DNA of 34,721 nucleotides from a virus. Shown in pieces: positions 24,328-34,721 of this stretch. Where the stretch lies: positions 1-34,721 of IMG/VR virus record IMGVR_UViG_3300025466_000109; one strand, given 5' to 3'. The notes under the pieces are model-generated. The model had not been told where the DNA came from and did no database searches. It saw only the letters and a list, made by a program, of their open reading frames with translations. A program made the position numbers and the translations under genes. The number at the start of each line of letters is the position of its first letter. Position 1 is the first letter of the stretch.

Positions 24328-27300
24328 ATGCCAGATTTTCAAGGTTTAGATCCAATAATAACTCCTGATACTCCTGTAGAACGTAAGTCTGCTTACAATC
24401 CAGCTGCAGTAATTCCACAACTTGATAGTGATGGTGCTGCACCACGCACTAATGGTATGGACCTAATTGATTATTATAGTGATACATCTAACTATAGTAA
24501 ACCTGATGTTGTATATAGTACAAAAGAATTAATAGATAATAAAAGATATGGTGTTTATAATCCCACTATTGGAGATCAAGAGGATTATCATGCACAAGGA
24601 CAATCTGGACTAAATAGAGTGGCAAATGCTGGATGGAACTTTGTTAATAAAACAGGAGCATATTTCTTACAAAATGCTGGATTTATATTAGGTGCAGTTC
24701 CTGCAGCTATTGGTGGAATAGCTAATTTAGCAAATGAAGCAGTTGGTGGAAAAGGAGATCTTGTTAATAATGGAAATGCTGTCTCTTTAATGACAGATAA
24801 CTTCATGACTAATCTAGGAGATCTTTGGAAAAACAAAGTGGAAGAAACCAATCCTATATATAAAAGTGCTAAATACACTAATGGTAACATCTGGAGTAAG
24901 TTAACTACTTCTAGTTGGTGGTTAGATGATGCTGCAGATCGTCTTGCTCTTACAGCATCTATGATTGCTCCTGGAGCATTAGAAGCTAAAGGGATTGGAT
25001 TATTTGGAGCAATGGAAGAAGCTGGAGGATTAAGAGCTACAGGACTTGGAGCAAAAGGAATTCAAGCTCTTTCTGAAAATCCTGAATTATATGGTAAGCT
25101 TGGTAAAATGCTAGGTAACCAAATATATAAAGTGGCTGGTACAGGAGCTTCTGATTTAGAGGCTGCTACAGCATTAAGATTTAAAGGACTTATACAAGGT
25201 GCTCAAAAAGCAGAATTATACACTTGGAATGTAATTGGTCAGTCTGGATTGAATGGTAAAGAAGCTCAAGTGGCAATTAGAAAATCTTTACAAGAACAAA
25301 GAGATCAAGGATTAATTAATGTATCAGATGATGAGATAGAACAAAAAGCAGCAGAGGGTGCAATGAAAGGATTTGGTTATACACTTCCTTTAAGTATAGG
25401 TGCATCATTATATGAACTTCCTCAGATATTTTCTACAGCAAAAACTGCTCAAAGTGCATTAAAGAAATATTTTAATGCAGAAACACTTGAAGCTTTAGAA
25501 ACTACAGTGACTAGTTCTAAACCTACAATAGGTAAATTATTAGGAAAGACATTTTTAACAGGGTTAGAGCATGGTCAAAATGAAAGTGCTCAAGTAGCCA
25601 TTGGTAGATATTTAGAAGACTCTATTGCTGGTAAAGTAAAAAATGGTAGTATAAAGAAAGACCAAGGTGGATTTGCTAGTATCATGACAGACTGGATAGA
25701 TAATGTTAATGATCCTAATGGTCAGAACAATATTGCTCTAGGTACTATTCAAGGTATGTTAATGACCTTAGGTGGACATGCTAAAAGTATAGCTACAAAA
25801 GAATATACAAAACAAGATGAAGCTGCAGAAAACTTTAAAAAAGGAATACTGCAAGCAACTGCTAGAAGAAGATATTTTAATACACCAGATGATATTTTTG
25901 AAAAAGATGAGAAAGGTGCTATAGCTACAACTGTTGATAATGAAGGAAAACCTCAACCTAAGTTTAACCAAGAAAGACTTGCTTCATTAGGAGCATCTTT
26001 AATGGATTCTCAAACTGAAATATTAGCAAAGGTACAAGCTATTAAAGATGGTAATAAATTAGCATTAGATCAATTAAACTTTAATTCATTAGCTGCATTA
26101 GGTCAGAACTTCTTTGATGATCCTAATGGAATGGAGTATTTAAATAATCTATTAAGGTTTGAAGCTAAGAATCAAAAAGAGGATATTAATAGAGTGAATG
26201 ATAATGAAGCAGGTATAGAAATTACTCCTGAAATTCAACTACAAAGAAACATCACTCATGCATTAGAATTGAAAAAGGCACACGATGCTATTGATCAAAG
26301 ACATGCTGGATTCACTAGTCTTAATATAGATAAGAATAATCCTGATGAAGTTAAACTTGCAGGTCAATATATTGAAGGTGTAAAGAATTATCAATACTTC
26401 AATGCAGCAGATCAGATATTCTTTAACTCTCAGTTGAGAAAGAACACTGCTGAATTAGCAGGATTAGGAATATTAGAGAAGGTGGAAAAACCATCATCTC
26501 CTCAAGAAGTTAGAGCAAATAGATTACTAGATGAAAATGAAGCATTAGAAAAGTCTTTAGAAATTACTAAAGAAGGATATAGATCATCTATAGATAAGAC
26601 TAATTTTAGAAATACATTTGATGCTGTAAAAAAACAAACAGAAGCTAATAAGAAAATAGTTGAAGATCTTAAGAACAGTCCTAGCACTCCTAACACTGCT
26701 GCATCTATAAAACAAGTGGATTTAAATGACACTGATAAAACAGTTGACAAAGAATTAAATGTTGGAGATACATATCCTTTAACTGATCTTGTTCATAGAG
26801 AAGATAATACATTAACTCTTGCTCCTAAGATAACTCTTAATGCAGGACTAGTTGATGGTAAATATCAGATAACCAACCCTAATAGAACTACAGAATATCT
26901 AAATCCAGAAGAATTTACAGGATATAATATAGCCAATACAGAACATGATCCTGAAGAGCTTAAGAAAACAATGGATAATGCCATTGATGAAACTTTAAAA
27001 GATGAGAAGTTCTCTAGTATTGAAAAGCCTACAGAAGGAACTGATAAGTTACAATATATTAATGCATTAAACAATGCAGAGTTAACTGATGCTATAGAGA
27101 AGAAGTTTAAAGAAGATAGTCAAGCTGAGTTAGATGAAAGACTTACCAAGCAAAAACTTACACAAAACGATAATCTCTCTAAAGAGTTAAAAACTACTGC
27201 AGATACAGATAGTGTTCCTACAGCTGATTTTGATAGACCTTATGAAATAGATCCTAAAAAAACAGATGAGCAAGTAGTTAATAGTACTAGTGCTCCTGTT

Positions 27301-30300
27301 GAAGGATATTCTCAAAAGACTCCTTTAGCAGCACATCATGTGCGTGCTAATCAGTTTGGTGCTAACTTTTATGACCTACCTGGTAATGATAACTTTCGTG
27401 GTGTTATTGTTACATCAGGTAATGAAGCTATAATTGGTGTACCTGGTCTTACACAATGGTTGAAAGATAAAGGTACAGGTGGTGAAGATATTGATCCTAA
27501 ACAAACTATTGCATTAGTTGTAATGGGAGTAGATCCTGTTAGTGGTGAGAAATATTTTGTAGATGTTAATGGTAAAAAATTAACTAAACCTACATTAGAG
27601 AACACTATATATCAAGTGTTTCCTAAAACTTTAACTTGGTCTGGTGGTGGCTCTATGTTTAGAGATACAACATCAGAAGAAGATGTAGAAGCTCTTACAA
27701 AAGAATATAATAACTGGAGAAAACAAACATTAGATTCTCCTATATCTAACTTATACCAAATACAAGCATCTTTTGGAACTCCTGATTATGTAGGAGAATT
27801 AAGTGCTTCTGGTAAGTTTGAAAGAGATTATAATGCTAGAACTCCTGTAACAGATGCTGGATTAGTTACTGATAAACAACTAAGAACAAAGAGAGTGATA
27901 GGTGTTGCTACAAGTGATGATGCTCAAACAAGAGGATCTGTCACTATGAATAACATCAAAGGATTGCCTACAGTATTCACTGCTAACGGAATGGTTAAAG
28001 TGGATAATAGACAATTCACTCGTACAGAAGCTACATTAATATATAATGCTATTAATAAGCTTGCCACTAACTTAATTAATGATGGTAATCTTAAATCTGG
28101 AGAATCTCAAATGTTATACAACTGGTTGAAATCAGTGGTATATTGGGGTACTCCTACAGATGCTCAAGGAAATAGAAAAGAAGCTGGATATAGTAGTGTG
28201 TTCTTTGAGAACATGAAATTAAAGATTGGTAAAGATGAACAAGAGTTTTATCTTGATCCTAAAGAGCTTGATAAGAATAAAGAAGCTATTATAGATAGAC
28301 TTGCTGGATTATACCATAATGTTAATTCATCTTTAACAAAAGGTTCTAAAACAAAACCTTGGAACTCTAAGTATACAGAAATTACAGATATTGATGCTGA
28401 TGGTATTAAAACCAGAGAGTGGCAGAACTATCAATCATATTTATTATCTCCTAATGATCCAGAAGGAAGAAAAAGATCTAGTGTAGATATTCCTTTGACA
28501 ACACAAATCAGACCTCTTAAAAATGCTACAGATACTAATAGAAAAGGAATCTATTTTACATTAGCAGATAAGAATAGTAGTAGTTCTGCAGAAGCTTTAC
28601 CAGCTAAAGAAACTAAGGTGACTACCACTAAAGAAGAGAGTAAGAAGTTTGATACTAATGGAGAAAAGAATACAATTAAACTTTCTGATAAACTTGGAAA
28701 TGTAGCTATTACATTTAGTGTTGATCCAGAAAAGTTTGATCCTAATGCTGCAATTATTGAAGGTATAAAACTTCCTGATGAGAATGAAGATGGTGCATTT
28801 AAGATAACATTAGAAACAATCACTGGTAAATTAGCAGAAATTCCTGGCACTGGTGTTACAGCAGATTCAACTGATGAAGAAGCATTTGCTATAGCTAAGA
28901 ATCTTATTAGAAATATTATAGCTAAACAACTTAAAGAACAAGCAGCCATTGCTCCTGAAGCCCCTATTACTGCTGAAGCTCCTAAGGTGAATCCTAGCTT
29001 ACAGCAAAAGATTAATCAGAGAAAGCAACAAGGAGATAGCAAGAGAGGAAGTGATTATAGACTACAGATTAATAGTAACTTAAATAATTTTCAAACAGAA
29101 AACTGGAAGAAGGTAGAACAATGGATAGGTAAAACCATACCAAATATTCCTGTATATAAAGTGAATAACATTATTCAAGCAACTAATGGTAAATTAGCTT
29201 GGGGTATGTTAAAGGATGGTGCTATCTATTTATATCAAAATGCAGAAGTGGGAACAGCTTATCATGAGGTGTTTGAAGCTGTATGGAAGATGTTTACTTC
29301 TCAAGCTGAACAAGATGCTATAAGAACTGAATTTAGAAACAGAAAAGGTTCTTATACAGATGTATTCACTGCTAGAGAGATTAATTATTCTGAAGCTACA
29401 GATCAAGATATTAAAGAAAAACTAGCTGAAGAGTTCAGAGATCGTACATTAAAACAAGATGCTCAAGAAGGTAAGTCATTAATATCTAGAATCTTCTCAC
29501 AGATTATAGACTGGATTAAAACATTCTTTGTTGGAACTAAAGCAGAAGAGAATACAAATAGATTATTTGAGAATATTGGTACAGGTTATTATGCAGAATA
29601 CTCTCCAAACTTAGCTGGATTATCATTTGCTCAACAGGGTATAGTGAATATAGATAGTGCTATTGGTGATGAAAACAGTGAGTTTAAATTAGCTGGATTT
29701 ACAGGTGGACAGATTAATGATATCATGCAACACATGACTTATACCACTGTAAAAGATTTATTTGAATCTAATAAAGGATTATTTGATCTTGTAGGTGGTA
29801 CCACTAATAAAGCAGAAGTTTATCAAAAGCTTCAAGATGAATTAGGTGATTTAATTGCTGAGAATGTTGTTCAGTTAGAAAAGATGACTGATGAATCTCC
29901 TGAAGAAGTAAATGCAGCAATTGAGGCAAATAACACTTTATATGGAAATATATTAGATAACTGGGAAGCTATTCAAGCTAAACATGAAGAATATATCAAG
30001 TCTTATGGTATTGAGTTTGATGAGAATGATGAGTTAATTCCTACAATGGATAGGTCTAAAGATGATGCATATGGTGATGCTAGTAAAATAGATCATATGA
30101 AAAAAGCTAGTGCAGCAATTAAATTATTGCTAGCTAGTCTTCCTGTTACTAATATAGATGGTACTAATAAACTATCTTCTATTGGAGGCTATACATTAGT
30201 TCCAATGAGTGAGACATTTATTAGTGTAATGAATAATACACATAATTCTCGTAACATCACTGAAATGGTGAACAGAATTAAAGACATGTCTATAAAAGAT

Positions 30301-33300
30301 TCTAAGTACACTAAGCTTTATAATCGTCTTAGTAAGATGAGAAACTTAGATGAATTAGATAATAAGACTGATTTACAGCTATTGGCTTCTTTATGGAAAA
30401 CATTTAAGAAACAATCTCCTACAGTTAAGAATGTATATTTATTAGCAAATGGTGATGTACAGGTGGGAGATGCTAACTTTTCTACAGCTGCTAGACAAAC
30501 ACAACAAGATTTTATTGAAGATATTAAAGGATCTATAGATAATGGAAGTAAGTACTTTACTTACAACTCATATAAGAATATATATTATGGTAATGCAAGT
30601 GCTATTACAGAAGTAAAACTTGATAGTTTACAATCACAAGTAGACTTCTTAAAAGAACTTGGTATTGAATTTGACTATAAGAAACTATCAACAATGCCTG
30701 AGAAATCATTATTCTCTAAGGCAGTGAATGGTATTAGACAGAGTATTGCTCAAGCTAAACAGGTGGTGAGCTTCTCTGGTAAATCATTAGATATTGATAA
30801 GCGTTTGCGTCAATTAGCTGAGATTAAAGCTAAGATGGATAATCCTGAATTTAGTAGTACATTCTACAATATTAATGGTGAGATGACTCAATCATTTATT
30901 GGAACAAATGCTGCTAGTGATTTATATGATCATCTATCACAAATTGATAACTTAAGCGAACTTACAGGTACACAATATGAATACTTACTAACTGATACAT
31001 TTAGCAAGAATTCTGACTTACTGTATTCAATGTTTGATAAAGAATCTGGAGATAGAATTGAGACAGATGAGGATGCAGAATTTGATGCTAAACAACTAAT
31101 GCACACTGGATATGCTGGTGGTGTTATTGATGAAGAAACTGGTAAACAGAAAGAATCATCTAAATTAACTTATAAAGATAGACTGTTACAAGAGATCAAT
31201 CTTAATAAAGAAGGATACTATTTAAATCTAATTCCTGGTGATGCTGCTCTTGAGTGGATGTTATTCATGGGTAATAGAATTAATACTAGTGATATTCTTA
31301 CAGACTATAAAGCTATACATGATAAATTCAGAGGATATTTTATAGATGAGTTTAACTTAGCTAAGGAAGATCGTACTGTAGCAAAAAATAGAAACACTAA
31401 TGACTTACGTTTCTTCAAGGCTATTCTAGGAGAAGAGTTGCACAATGATGTCATCTCTAGACTTGGTACAGCTGAACAAGTGTATGATAGTTTTACTGAT
31501 GCAGATACTAAAGTTAATCAGATTGCTGAAAAAGTTACAGACTTTATAAATAAAGAAAAAGAATCATTAAAGAAAACACTAATTGATTACAACTTATTAA
31601 AGGCATATGATAATGGCTTTAAGACAGAAGGTTTATCATTTGGTAAAGAATTAATGAAACCAGAAGAATTAGAAAGAGAATTAGCTACATTATCTGCTAA
31701 CTATATTATGAATAATATAGAGCTTCATAAGGTGCTGTATTCTGATCCATATCAATACTCTGATGAATTAAAACGTATCAAAAGCTTTAACTCTCCTAGA
31801 CAATCTATCATTGCTGATTCTGTAGAAATGAATACAGCTTTAGATAATGTTTGGAATAAGAAATTTGCAAAGGGTAAAATTGGTCATACAGACTTTAATG
31901 TAGATTCTTTCAAAACAATAACTCTTGGTGATGTATTTGCTACTAATGATCTATCTAATTATGGTGCATGGGAAGAAACAGATGGTGGTGGTATTATTGC
32001 TCTACCTGCACATCGTAACTTTAAAATTAGAGCTGGTGAGTGGGATACACAACAAGAAAGACAATATGAATATGATATTGCATGGGAGAAACAAGATAAA
32101 GGTGAAAAGTTAACTAGTGCTGAAAAGAGAACATTAAGAGATGGCAATCCTCAAATCAGACGTACATACACTCCTAGTAAACCTATTGTAACTGGTAATA
32201 AAGCAAATGGTCAAAACTATAATGATATTGTATTAGATAAGTTTGCCTTAACTGTCCTATCTTATAGAGCATCAAAAGAACTTAATGCTGAATCTAACGC
32301 TGTTAAGTTATATAACAAGATGCAAGCTGAAGGTATTGACTATGCTGTATATAAAAGTGGTAGAAAGGTAGGAGCTGAAGAAGTTCATAACTTATATGAT
32401 CCAAACACTGGAGATTTTAATGAAGCTCCATTTAATGGAATAGTAAATGTACCATTCTCTATCATGAGTGTACAGTCTGAGGTTCCTTCTAAAGAAGATA
32501 ACCAAGTGACAAGAGGATCTCAAATGACCAAGCTTTCTACATTAGATTTCATGGCAGCAGGTGTTCCTATTGATTACAAAGGAAGTTATGAAGATTGGTA
32601 CAGTTTGAAAACAGAAGCTGAAAGAGAAAAAGCTTCTCCTTTATATAAAGAGATAAAGAATAACCAAAATATTCTTGAGAGAATGATTGAAAGTGGTGTT
32701 AACTCACTATTGAAAACATTTAATATCGAGAAAGTAGATGGAGGATATAAGTTAACTAATGTTGATAAGTTAGCTGATACATTAAGAAGAGAGTTAACTA
32801 GAAGAGAAGTTAATGACAATATCATTGATGCATTACAAGGATTTAAAGATGGTGATGTAGTGATTGAAGCCACTCCTGCTTACCAACAAATTAGAAACAT
32901 TTTATATTCTATTGCTGATAGAGAAGTAATTAGTCCTAAGATTAATGGTGGTATGAAAGTGCAAGTTCCTTCTACATTATTAGAATCTAATAAGGTGGAA
33001 GCTGTAAAGGTGAATGGTAAGAATGCATATACATCTGATACTCTTAAGTTCTATGAAGATAAAGATGGTCAACGCACATGTGAGATTATGGTGGGTAGAT
33101 GGTTTAAGTCAGATCTATCTGATGAAGAACTTATTAAAGAATTAAAAGATTCTGGTATATTAGAAGGTGTAGCTTTTCGTATTCCTACACAGAAACAGAA
33201 CTCAATTGATGTATTTAAAATAGCTAGATTTCTTCCTGAAGAGTTTGGTGATTCTGTGGTAATCCCTTCTGCTTTAGTGAAGAAGGTTGGATCGGATTTT

Positions 33301-34721
33301 GATATAGATAAACTATCTATCTACTTAAAAAATGTAGATGATAGTGAAAGGGGTGTTCCTAGAATGTTATCTTTAAAAGGTGAAGGTAAAGGAAATTTAG
33401 AGAATGCTTATATTCAATCTTTACAGAATTTAATTAGCCATCCTTTAAACTTTGAAAGACTTACGACCCCTAACTCAGCTGATCAATTAAAAGGTTTAGC
33501 TAAAACAATTGTAGATAAAATGGGACTTGGATCATTTGATTATGAATCCACTGGTAACATGTTGAGTAGAAGATTTATGTCTACATTAAGACATGCATTT
33601 GTAACTGGTAAATATGCAATTGGTATTGCAGCTGTGAACCAAACAAATCATTCTTTAAATCAGAGATCTCCTATTGTTCTAGATTTTAATGCTAAGAAAG
33701 GATTATTAAGTGCTGCAGATGCTAAGTTCTTAGGAGATGGTAAAATTAAGTTTGAGAAGTATAATCAAATAGATGGCAAACCTACATTATCAATGATTAA
33801 GAATGCAGATGGTGAATTCATCTCTGATATTCTTGGACAATTTATTGATGGTTATGTGGATATATCTAAGGGTCCATGGATTATGGAATTAGGTGCTACA
33901 CCAAATGTAGCCTCTACATGGATGTTCTTAACTAAGATTGGAGTACCTATTGATACAACAGCTTATTTCATGAACCAACCAATTGTTCGTGATTACTTAC
34001 GTGAGTTAGAAAAGAATGGGTATACATGGTTATTTAATACAACAATACTTAATAAAGTTCAGAAGAGATATGTTAGTAGTGGATATTTCACTAGTAAAAT
34101 GCCTTCTAAAGAAAAGCTACTTGATAATGTAGGAAAAACTAATCTTAGTAAGGTGGATAAGTCTGAGCAAAGATTTATTCTTAATGAGTTCTTGAAATAT
34201 GCTAAGATGGCTGAACATATGTTTAAGCTTACACAAGGTACTAACTTTGATACAGCTTCATTCAATGATCCATTCTTATTGTTCAGAAAAATGCAACAAT
34301 TGGATGCTGCTAGAGATAGTATATTTAATTCTGCAGATTCTTTATTAAAGAATTCGTTCCTTGGAAAGTTAATGGAAAATATAAGTGATGTAAGAAATGC
34401 TCTATCTACAATATTAAAAGCTGATCAAGGAAGAACAAGAGACATATTAGAAAAAGTTCTCACTCCTTATATAGATATGAATGATAGAGACTTTGTAAGA
34501 ACTTCTCAAAGAGCTGTAGCTACATTATTTGACTGGGCTGTTCAAACTAATGAAGGATTGAATAAGAAAATTAAGTCTCAGTTAATAGGAGATGATAATA
34601 CAGCTAAGAAGGTTTGGAACTTTGTTAAGAATGTTAAAAAAGATGCTAGTCATCCTTTATATAATAATCAGGTGATTAACATCTTAAAGCCACATTTTGG
34701 TGCTCCTGGTGAGGTTAATAA
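24328..34721 (+). CDS. Giant virion RNA polymerase polyprotein (>=3464 aa, C-terminus outside window)
   Basis: From ATG 24328 no stop occurs to the window edge (3464 codons). Near residues 2985-2998 is KVGSDFDIDKLSIY. The DFDID triad (Asp2990, 2992, 2994; 33295-33309) is the metal-binding signature of crAss-like virion RNA polymerases such as Cellulophaga phi14:2 gp66, relatives of the two-barrel QDE-1/YonO group. The enzyme is packaged and ejected to transcribe early genes. The flanking downstream block (SLKGEGKG, MSTLRHAF, FMNQPIVRDYL) is consistent. N-terminal residues 108-136 and ~204-230 are hydrophobic and Ala/Gly-rich, possibly membrane-active. At 1646-1650 TAYHEVFEAV resembles a zincin helix with the second His replaced by Glu. 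A Glu-rich region (about 560-1000) is probably linker. The remaining domains are unassigned. Confidence 0.8.
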   Translation, partial: MPDFQGLDPIITPDTPVERKSAYNPAAVIPQLDSDGAAPRTNGMDLIDYYSDTSNYSKPDVVYSTKELIDNKRYGVYNPTIGDQEDYHAQGQSGLNRVANAGWNFVNKTGAYFLQNAGFILGAVPAAIGGIANLANEAVGGKGDLVNNGNAVSLMTDNFMTNLGDLWKNKVEETNPIYKSAKYTNGNIWSKLTTSSWWLDDAADRLALTASMIAPGALEAKGIGLFGAMEEAGGLRATGLGAKGIQALSENPELYGKLGKMLGNQIYKVAGTGASDLEAATALRFKGLIQGAQKAELYTWNVIGQSGLNGKEAQVAIRKSLQEQRDQGLINVSDDEIEQKAAEGAMKGFGYTLPLSIGASLYELPQIFSTAKTAQSALKKYFNAETLEALETTVTSSKPTIGKLLGKTFLTGLEHGQNESAQVAIGRYLEDSIAGKVKNGSIKKDQGGFASIMTDWIDNVNDPNGQNNIALGTIQGMLMTLGGHAKSIATKEYTKQDEAAENFKKGILQATARRRYFNTPDDIFEKDEKGAIATTVDNEGKPQPKFNQERLASLGASLMDSQTEILAKVQAIKDGNKLALDQLNFNSLAALGQNFFDDPNGMEYLNNLLRFEAKNQKEDINRVNDNEAGIEITPEIQLQRNITHALELKKAHDAIDQRHAGFTSLNIDKNNPDEVKLAGQYIEGVKNYQYFNAADQIFFNSQLRKNTAELAGLGILEKVEKPSSPQEVRANRLLDENEALEKSLEITKEGYRSSIDKTNFRNTFDAVKKQTEANKKIVEDLKNSPSTPNTAASIKQVDLNDTDKTVDKELNVGDTYPLTDLVHREDNTLTLAPKITLNAGLVDGKYQITNPNRTTEYLNPEEFTGYNIANTEHDPEELKKTMDNAIDETLKDEKFSSIEKPTEGTDKLQYINALNNAELTDAIEKKFKEDSQAELDERLTKQKLTQNDNLSKELKTTADTDSVPTADFDRPYEIDPKKTDEQVVNSTSAPVEGYSQKTPLAAHHVRANQFGANFYDLPGNDNFRGVIVTSGNEAIIGVPGLTQWLKDKGTGGEDIDPKQTIALVVMGVDPVSGEKYFVDVNGKKLTKPTLENTIYQVFPKTLTWSGGGSMFRDTTSEEDVEALTKEYNNWRKQTLDSPISNLYQIQASFGTPDYVGELSASGKFERDYNARTPVTDAGLVTDKQLRTKRVIGVATSDDAQTRGSVTMNNIKGLPTVFTANGMVKVDNRQFTRTEATLIYNAINKLATNLINDGNLKSGESQMLYNWLKSVVYWGTPTDAQGNRKEAGYSSVFFENMKLKIGKDEQEFYLDPKELDKNKEAIIDRLAGLYHNVNSSLTKGSKTKPWNSKYTEITDIDADGIKTREWQNYQSYLLSPNDPEGRKRSSVDIPLTTQIRPLKNATDTNRKGIYFTLADKNSSSSAEALPAKETKVTTTKEESKKFDTNGEKNTIKLSDKLGNVAITFSVDPEKFDPNAAIIEGIKLPDENEDGAFKITLETITGKLAEIPGTGVTADSTDEEAFAIAKNLIRNIIAKQLKEQAAIAPEAPITAEAPKVNPSLQQKINQRKQQGDSKRGSDYRLQINSNLNNFQTENWKKVEQWIGKTIPNIPVYKVNNIIQATNGKLAWGMLKDGAIYLYQNAEVGTAYHEVFEAVWKMFTSQAEQDAIRTEFRNRKGSYTDVFTAREINYSEATDQDIKEKLAEEFRDRTLKQDAQEGKSLISRIFSQIIDWIKTFFVGTKAEENTNRLFENIGTGYYAEYSPNLAGLSFAQQGIVNIDSAIGDENSEFKLAGFTGGQINDIMQHMTYTTVKDLFESNKGLFDLVGGTTNKAEVYQKLQDELGDLIAENVVQLEKMTDESPEEVNAAIEANNTLYGNILDNWEAIQAKHEEYIKSYGIEFDENDELIPTMDRSKDDAYGDASKIDHMKKASAAIKLLLASLPVTNIDGTNKLSSIGGYTLVPMSETFISVMNNTHNSRNITEMVNRIKDMSIKDSKYTKLYNRLSKMRNLDELDNKTDLQLLASLWKTFKKQSPTVKNVYLLANGDVQVGDANFSTAARQTQQDFIEDIKGSIDNGSKYFTYNSYKNIYYGNASAITEVKLDSLQSQVDFLKELGIEFDYKKLSTMPEKSLFSKAVNGIRQSIAQAKQVVSFSGKSLDIDKRLRQLAEIKAKMDNPEFSSTFYNINGEMTQSFIGTNAASDLYDHLSQIDNLSELTGTQYEYLLTDTFSKNSDLLYSMFDKESGDRIETDEDAEFDAKQLMHTGYAGGVIDEETGKQKESSKLTYKDRLLQEINLNKEGYYLNLIPGDAALEWMLFMGNRINTSDILTDYKAIHDKFRGYFIDEFNLAKEDRTVAKNRNTNDLRFFKAILGEELHNDVISRLGTAEQVYDSFTDADTKVNQIAEKVTDFINKEKESLKKTLIDYNLLKAYDNGFKTEGLSFGKELMKPEELERELATLSANYIMNNIELHKVLYSDPYQYSDELKRIKSFNSPRQSIIADSVEMNTALDNVWNKKFAKGKIGHTDFNVDSFKTITLGDVFATNDLSNYGAWEETDGGGIIALPAHRNFKIRAGEWDTQQERQYEYDIAWEKQDKGEKLTSAEKRTLRDGNPQIRRTYTPSKPIVTGNKANGQNYNDIVLDKFALTVLSYRASKELNAESNAVKLYNKMQAEGIDYAVYKSGRKVGAEEVHNLYDPNTGDFNEAPFNGIVNVPFSIMSVQSEVPSKEDNQVTRGSQMTKLSTLDFMAAGVPIDYKGSYEDWYSLKTEAEREKASPLYKEIKNNQNILERMIESGVNSLLKTFNIEKVDGGYKLTNVDKLADTLRRELTRREVNDNIIDALQGFKDGDVVIEATPAYQQIRNILYSIADREVISPKINGGMKVQVPSTLLESNKVEAVKVNGKNAYTSDTLKFYEDKDGQRTCEIMVGRWFKSDLSDEELIKELKDSGILEGVAFRIPTQKQNSIDVFKIARFLPEEFGDSVVIPSALVKKVGSDFDIDKLSIYLKNVDDSERGVPRMLSLKGEGKGNLENAYIQSLQNLISHPLNFERLTTPNSADQLKGLAKTIVDKMGLGSFDYESTGNMLSRRFMSTLRHAFVTGKYAIGIAAVNQTNHSLNQRSPIVLDFNAKKGLLSAADAKFLGDGKIKFEKYNQIDGKPTLSMIKNADGEFISDILGQFIDGYVDISKGPWIMELGATPNVASTWMFLTKIGVPIDTTAYFMNQPIVRDYLRELEKNGYTWLFNTTILNKVQKRYVSSGYFTSKMPSKEKLLDNVGKTNLSKVDKSEQRFILNEFLKYAKMAEHMFKLTQGTNFDTASFNDPFLLFRKMQQLDAARDSIFNSADSLLKNSFLGKLMENISDVRNALSTILKADQGRTRDILEKVLTPYIDMNDRDFVRTSQRAVATLFDWAVQTNEGLNKKIKSQLIGDDNTAKKVWNFVKNVKKDASHPLYNNQVINILKPHFGAPGEVN

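Noticed and set aside
28551-28949. 132-aa open frame on the minus strand
   Set aside because: It lies opposite the giant polymerase gene, is low-complexity hydrophobic, and has no independent promoter or homology-like motif. It is a reading shadow of Lys/Glu/Asp-rich coding on the + strand.
1-34721. tRNA genes
   Set aside because: No cloverleaf-like sequence with T-loop GTTCGAAT-type motif was noticed in the few short intergenic gaps.

Overview
The window looks like the late (virion) region of a tailed phage of the crAss-like group (Crassvirales relatives) infecting a Bacteroidota host. The evidence is: AT-rich DNA with every gene on the + strand; tightly packed genes with ATGA or TAATG overlaps; two candidate promoters of the Bacteroidota type (TTG, 20 nt, TAnnTTTG); and a podovirus-like gene set that ends in a giant open frame carrying the DFDID active-site signature of crAss-like virion RNA polymerases. 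Terminase, portal and a certain major capsid gene are not seen and presumably lie upstream. All homology statements come from recognising sequence by eye; no search was run.

Layout. (1) 1-149: C-terminal end of an HNH endonuclease. (2) 171-3053: two overlapping conserved phage genes and a 386-aa putative virion protein with a Thr/Ser-rich tail, closed by a strong hairpin terminator. (3) 3139-6431: a tail/fibre module of two small conserved proteins, a 50-aa Cys-rich mini-protein, a tail-collagen fibre, and two proteins built as domain-(Thr/Ser)n-domain, closed by a second terminator. (4) A promoter at about 6544-6575 opens a long unit: calcineurin-like phosphoesterase, connector/tail genes, a 1620-aa crAss 'muzzle'-like protein, a 288-aa protein that looks like the detached C-terminal part of that muzzle, and two large cargo-like proteins. 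One of these carries a histidine-phosphatase-like domain and an HEISH zincin motif. (5) A second promoter at about 21719-21749 opens the last unit: an 849-aa cargo-like protein and a frame of at least 3464 codons (virion RNA polymerase) that runs off the window.

How the parts probably work together: fibre and Thr-linker proteins recognise the host; connector and muzzle form the tail; cargo proteins and the polymerase are packaged and ejected so that early genes can be transcribed at once. The most interesting features are the giant polymerase, the phosphatase/zincin virion protein, the apparently split muzzle with inserted Thr-tract modules, a ~70-residue module shared by the muzzle-tail gene and a tail gene 9 kb away, and short motifs recurring in the cargo proteins.
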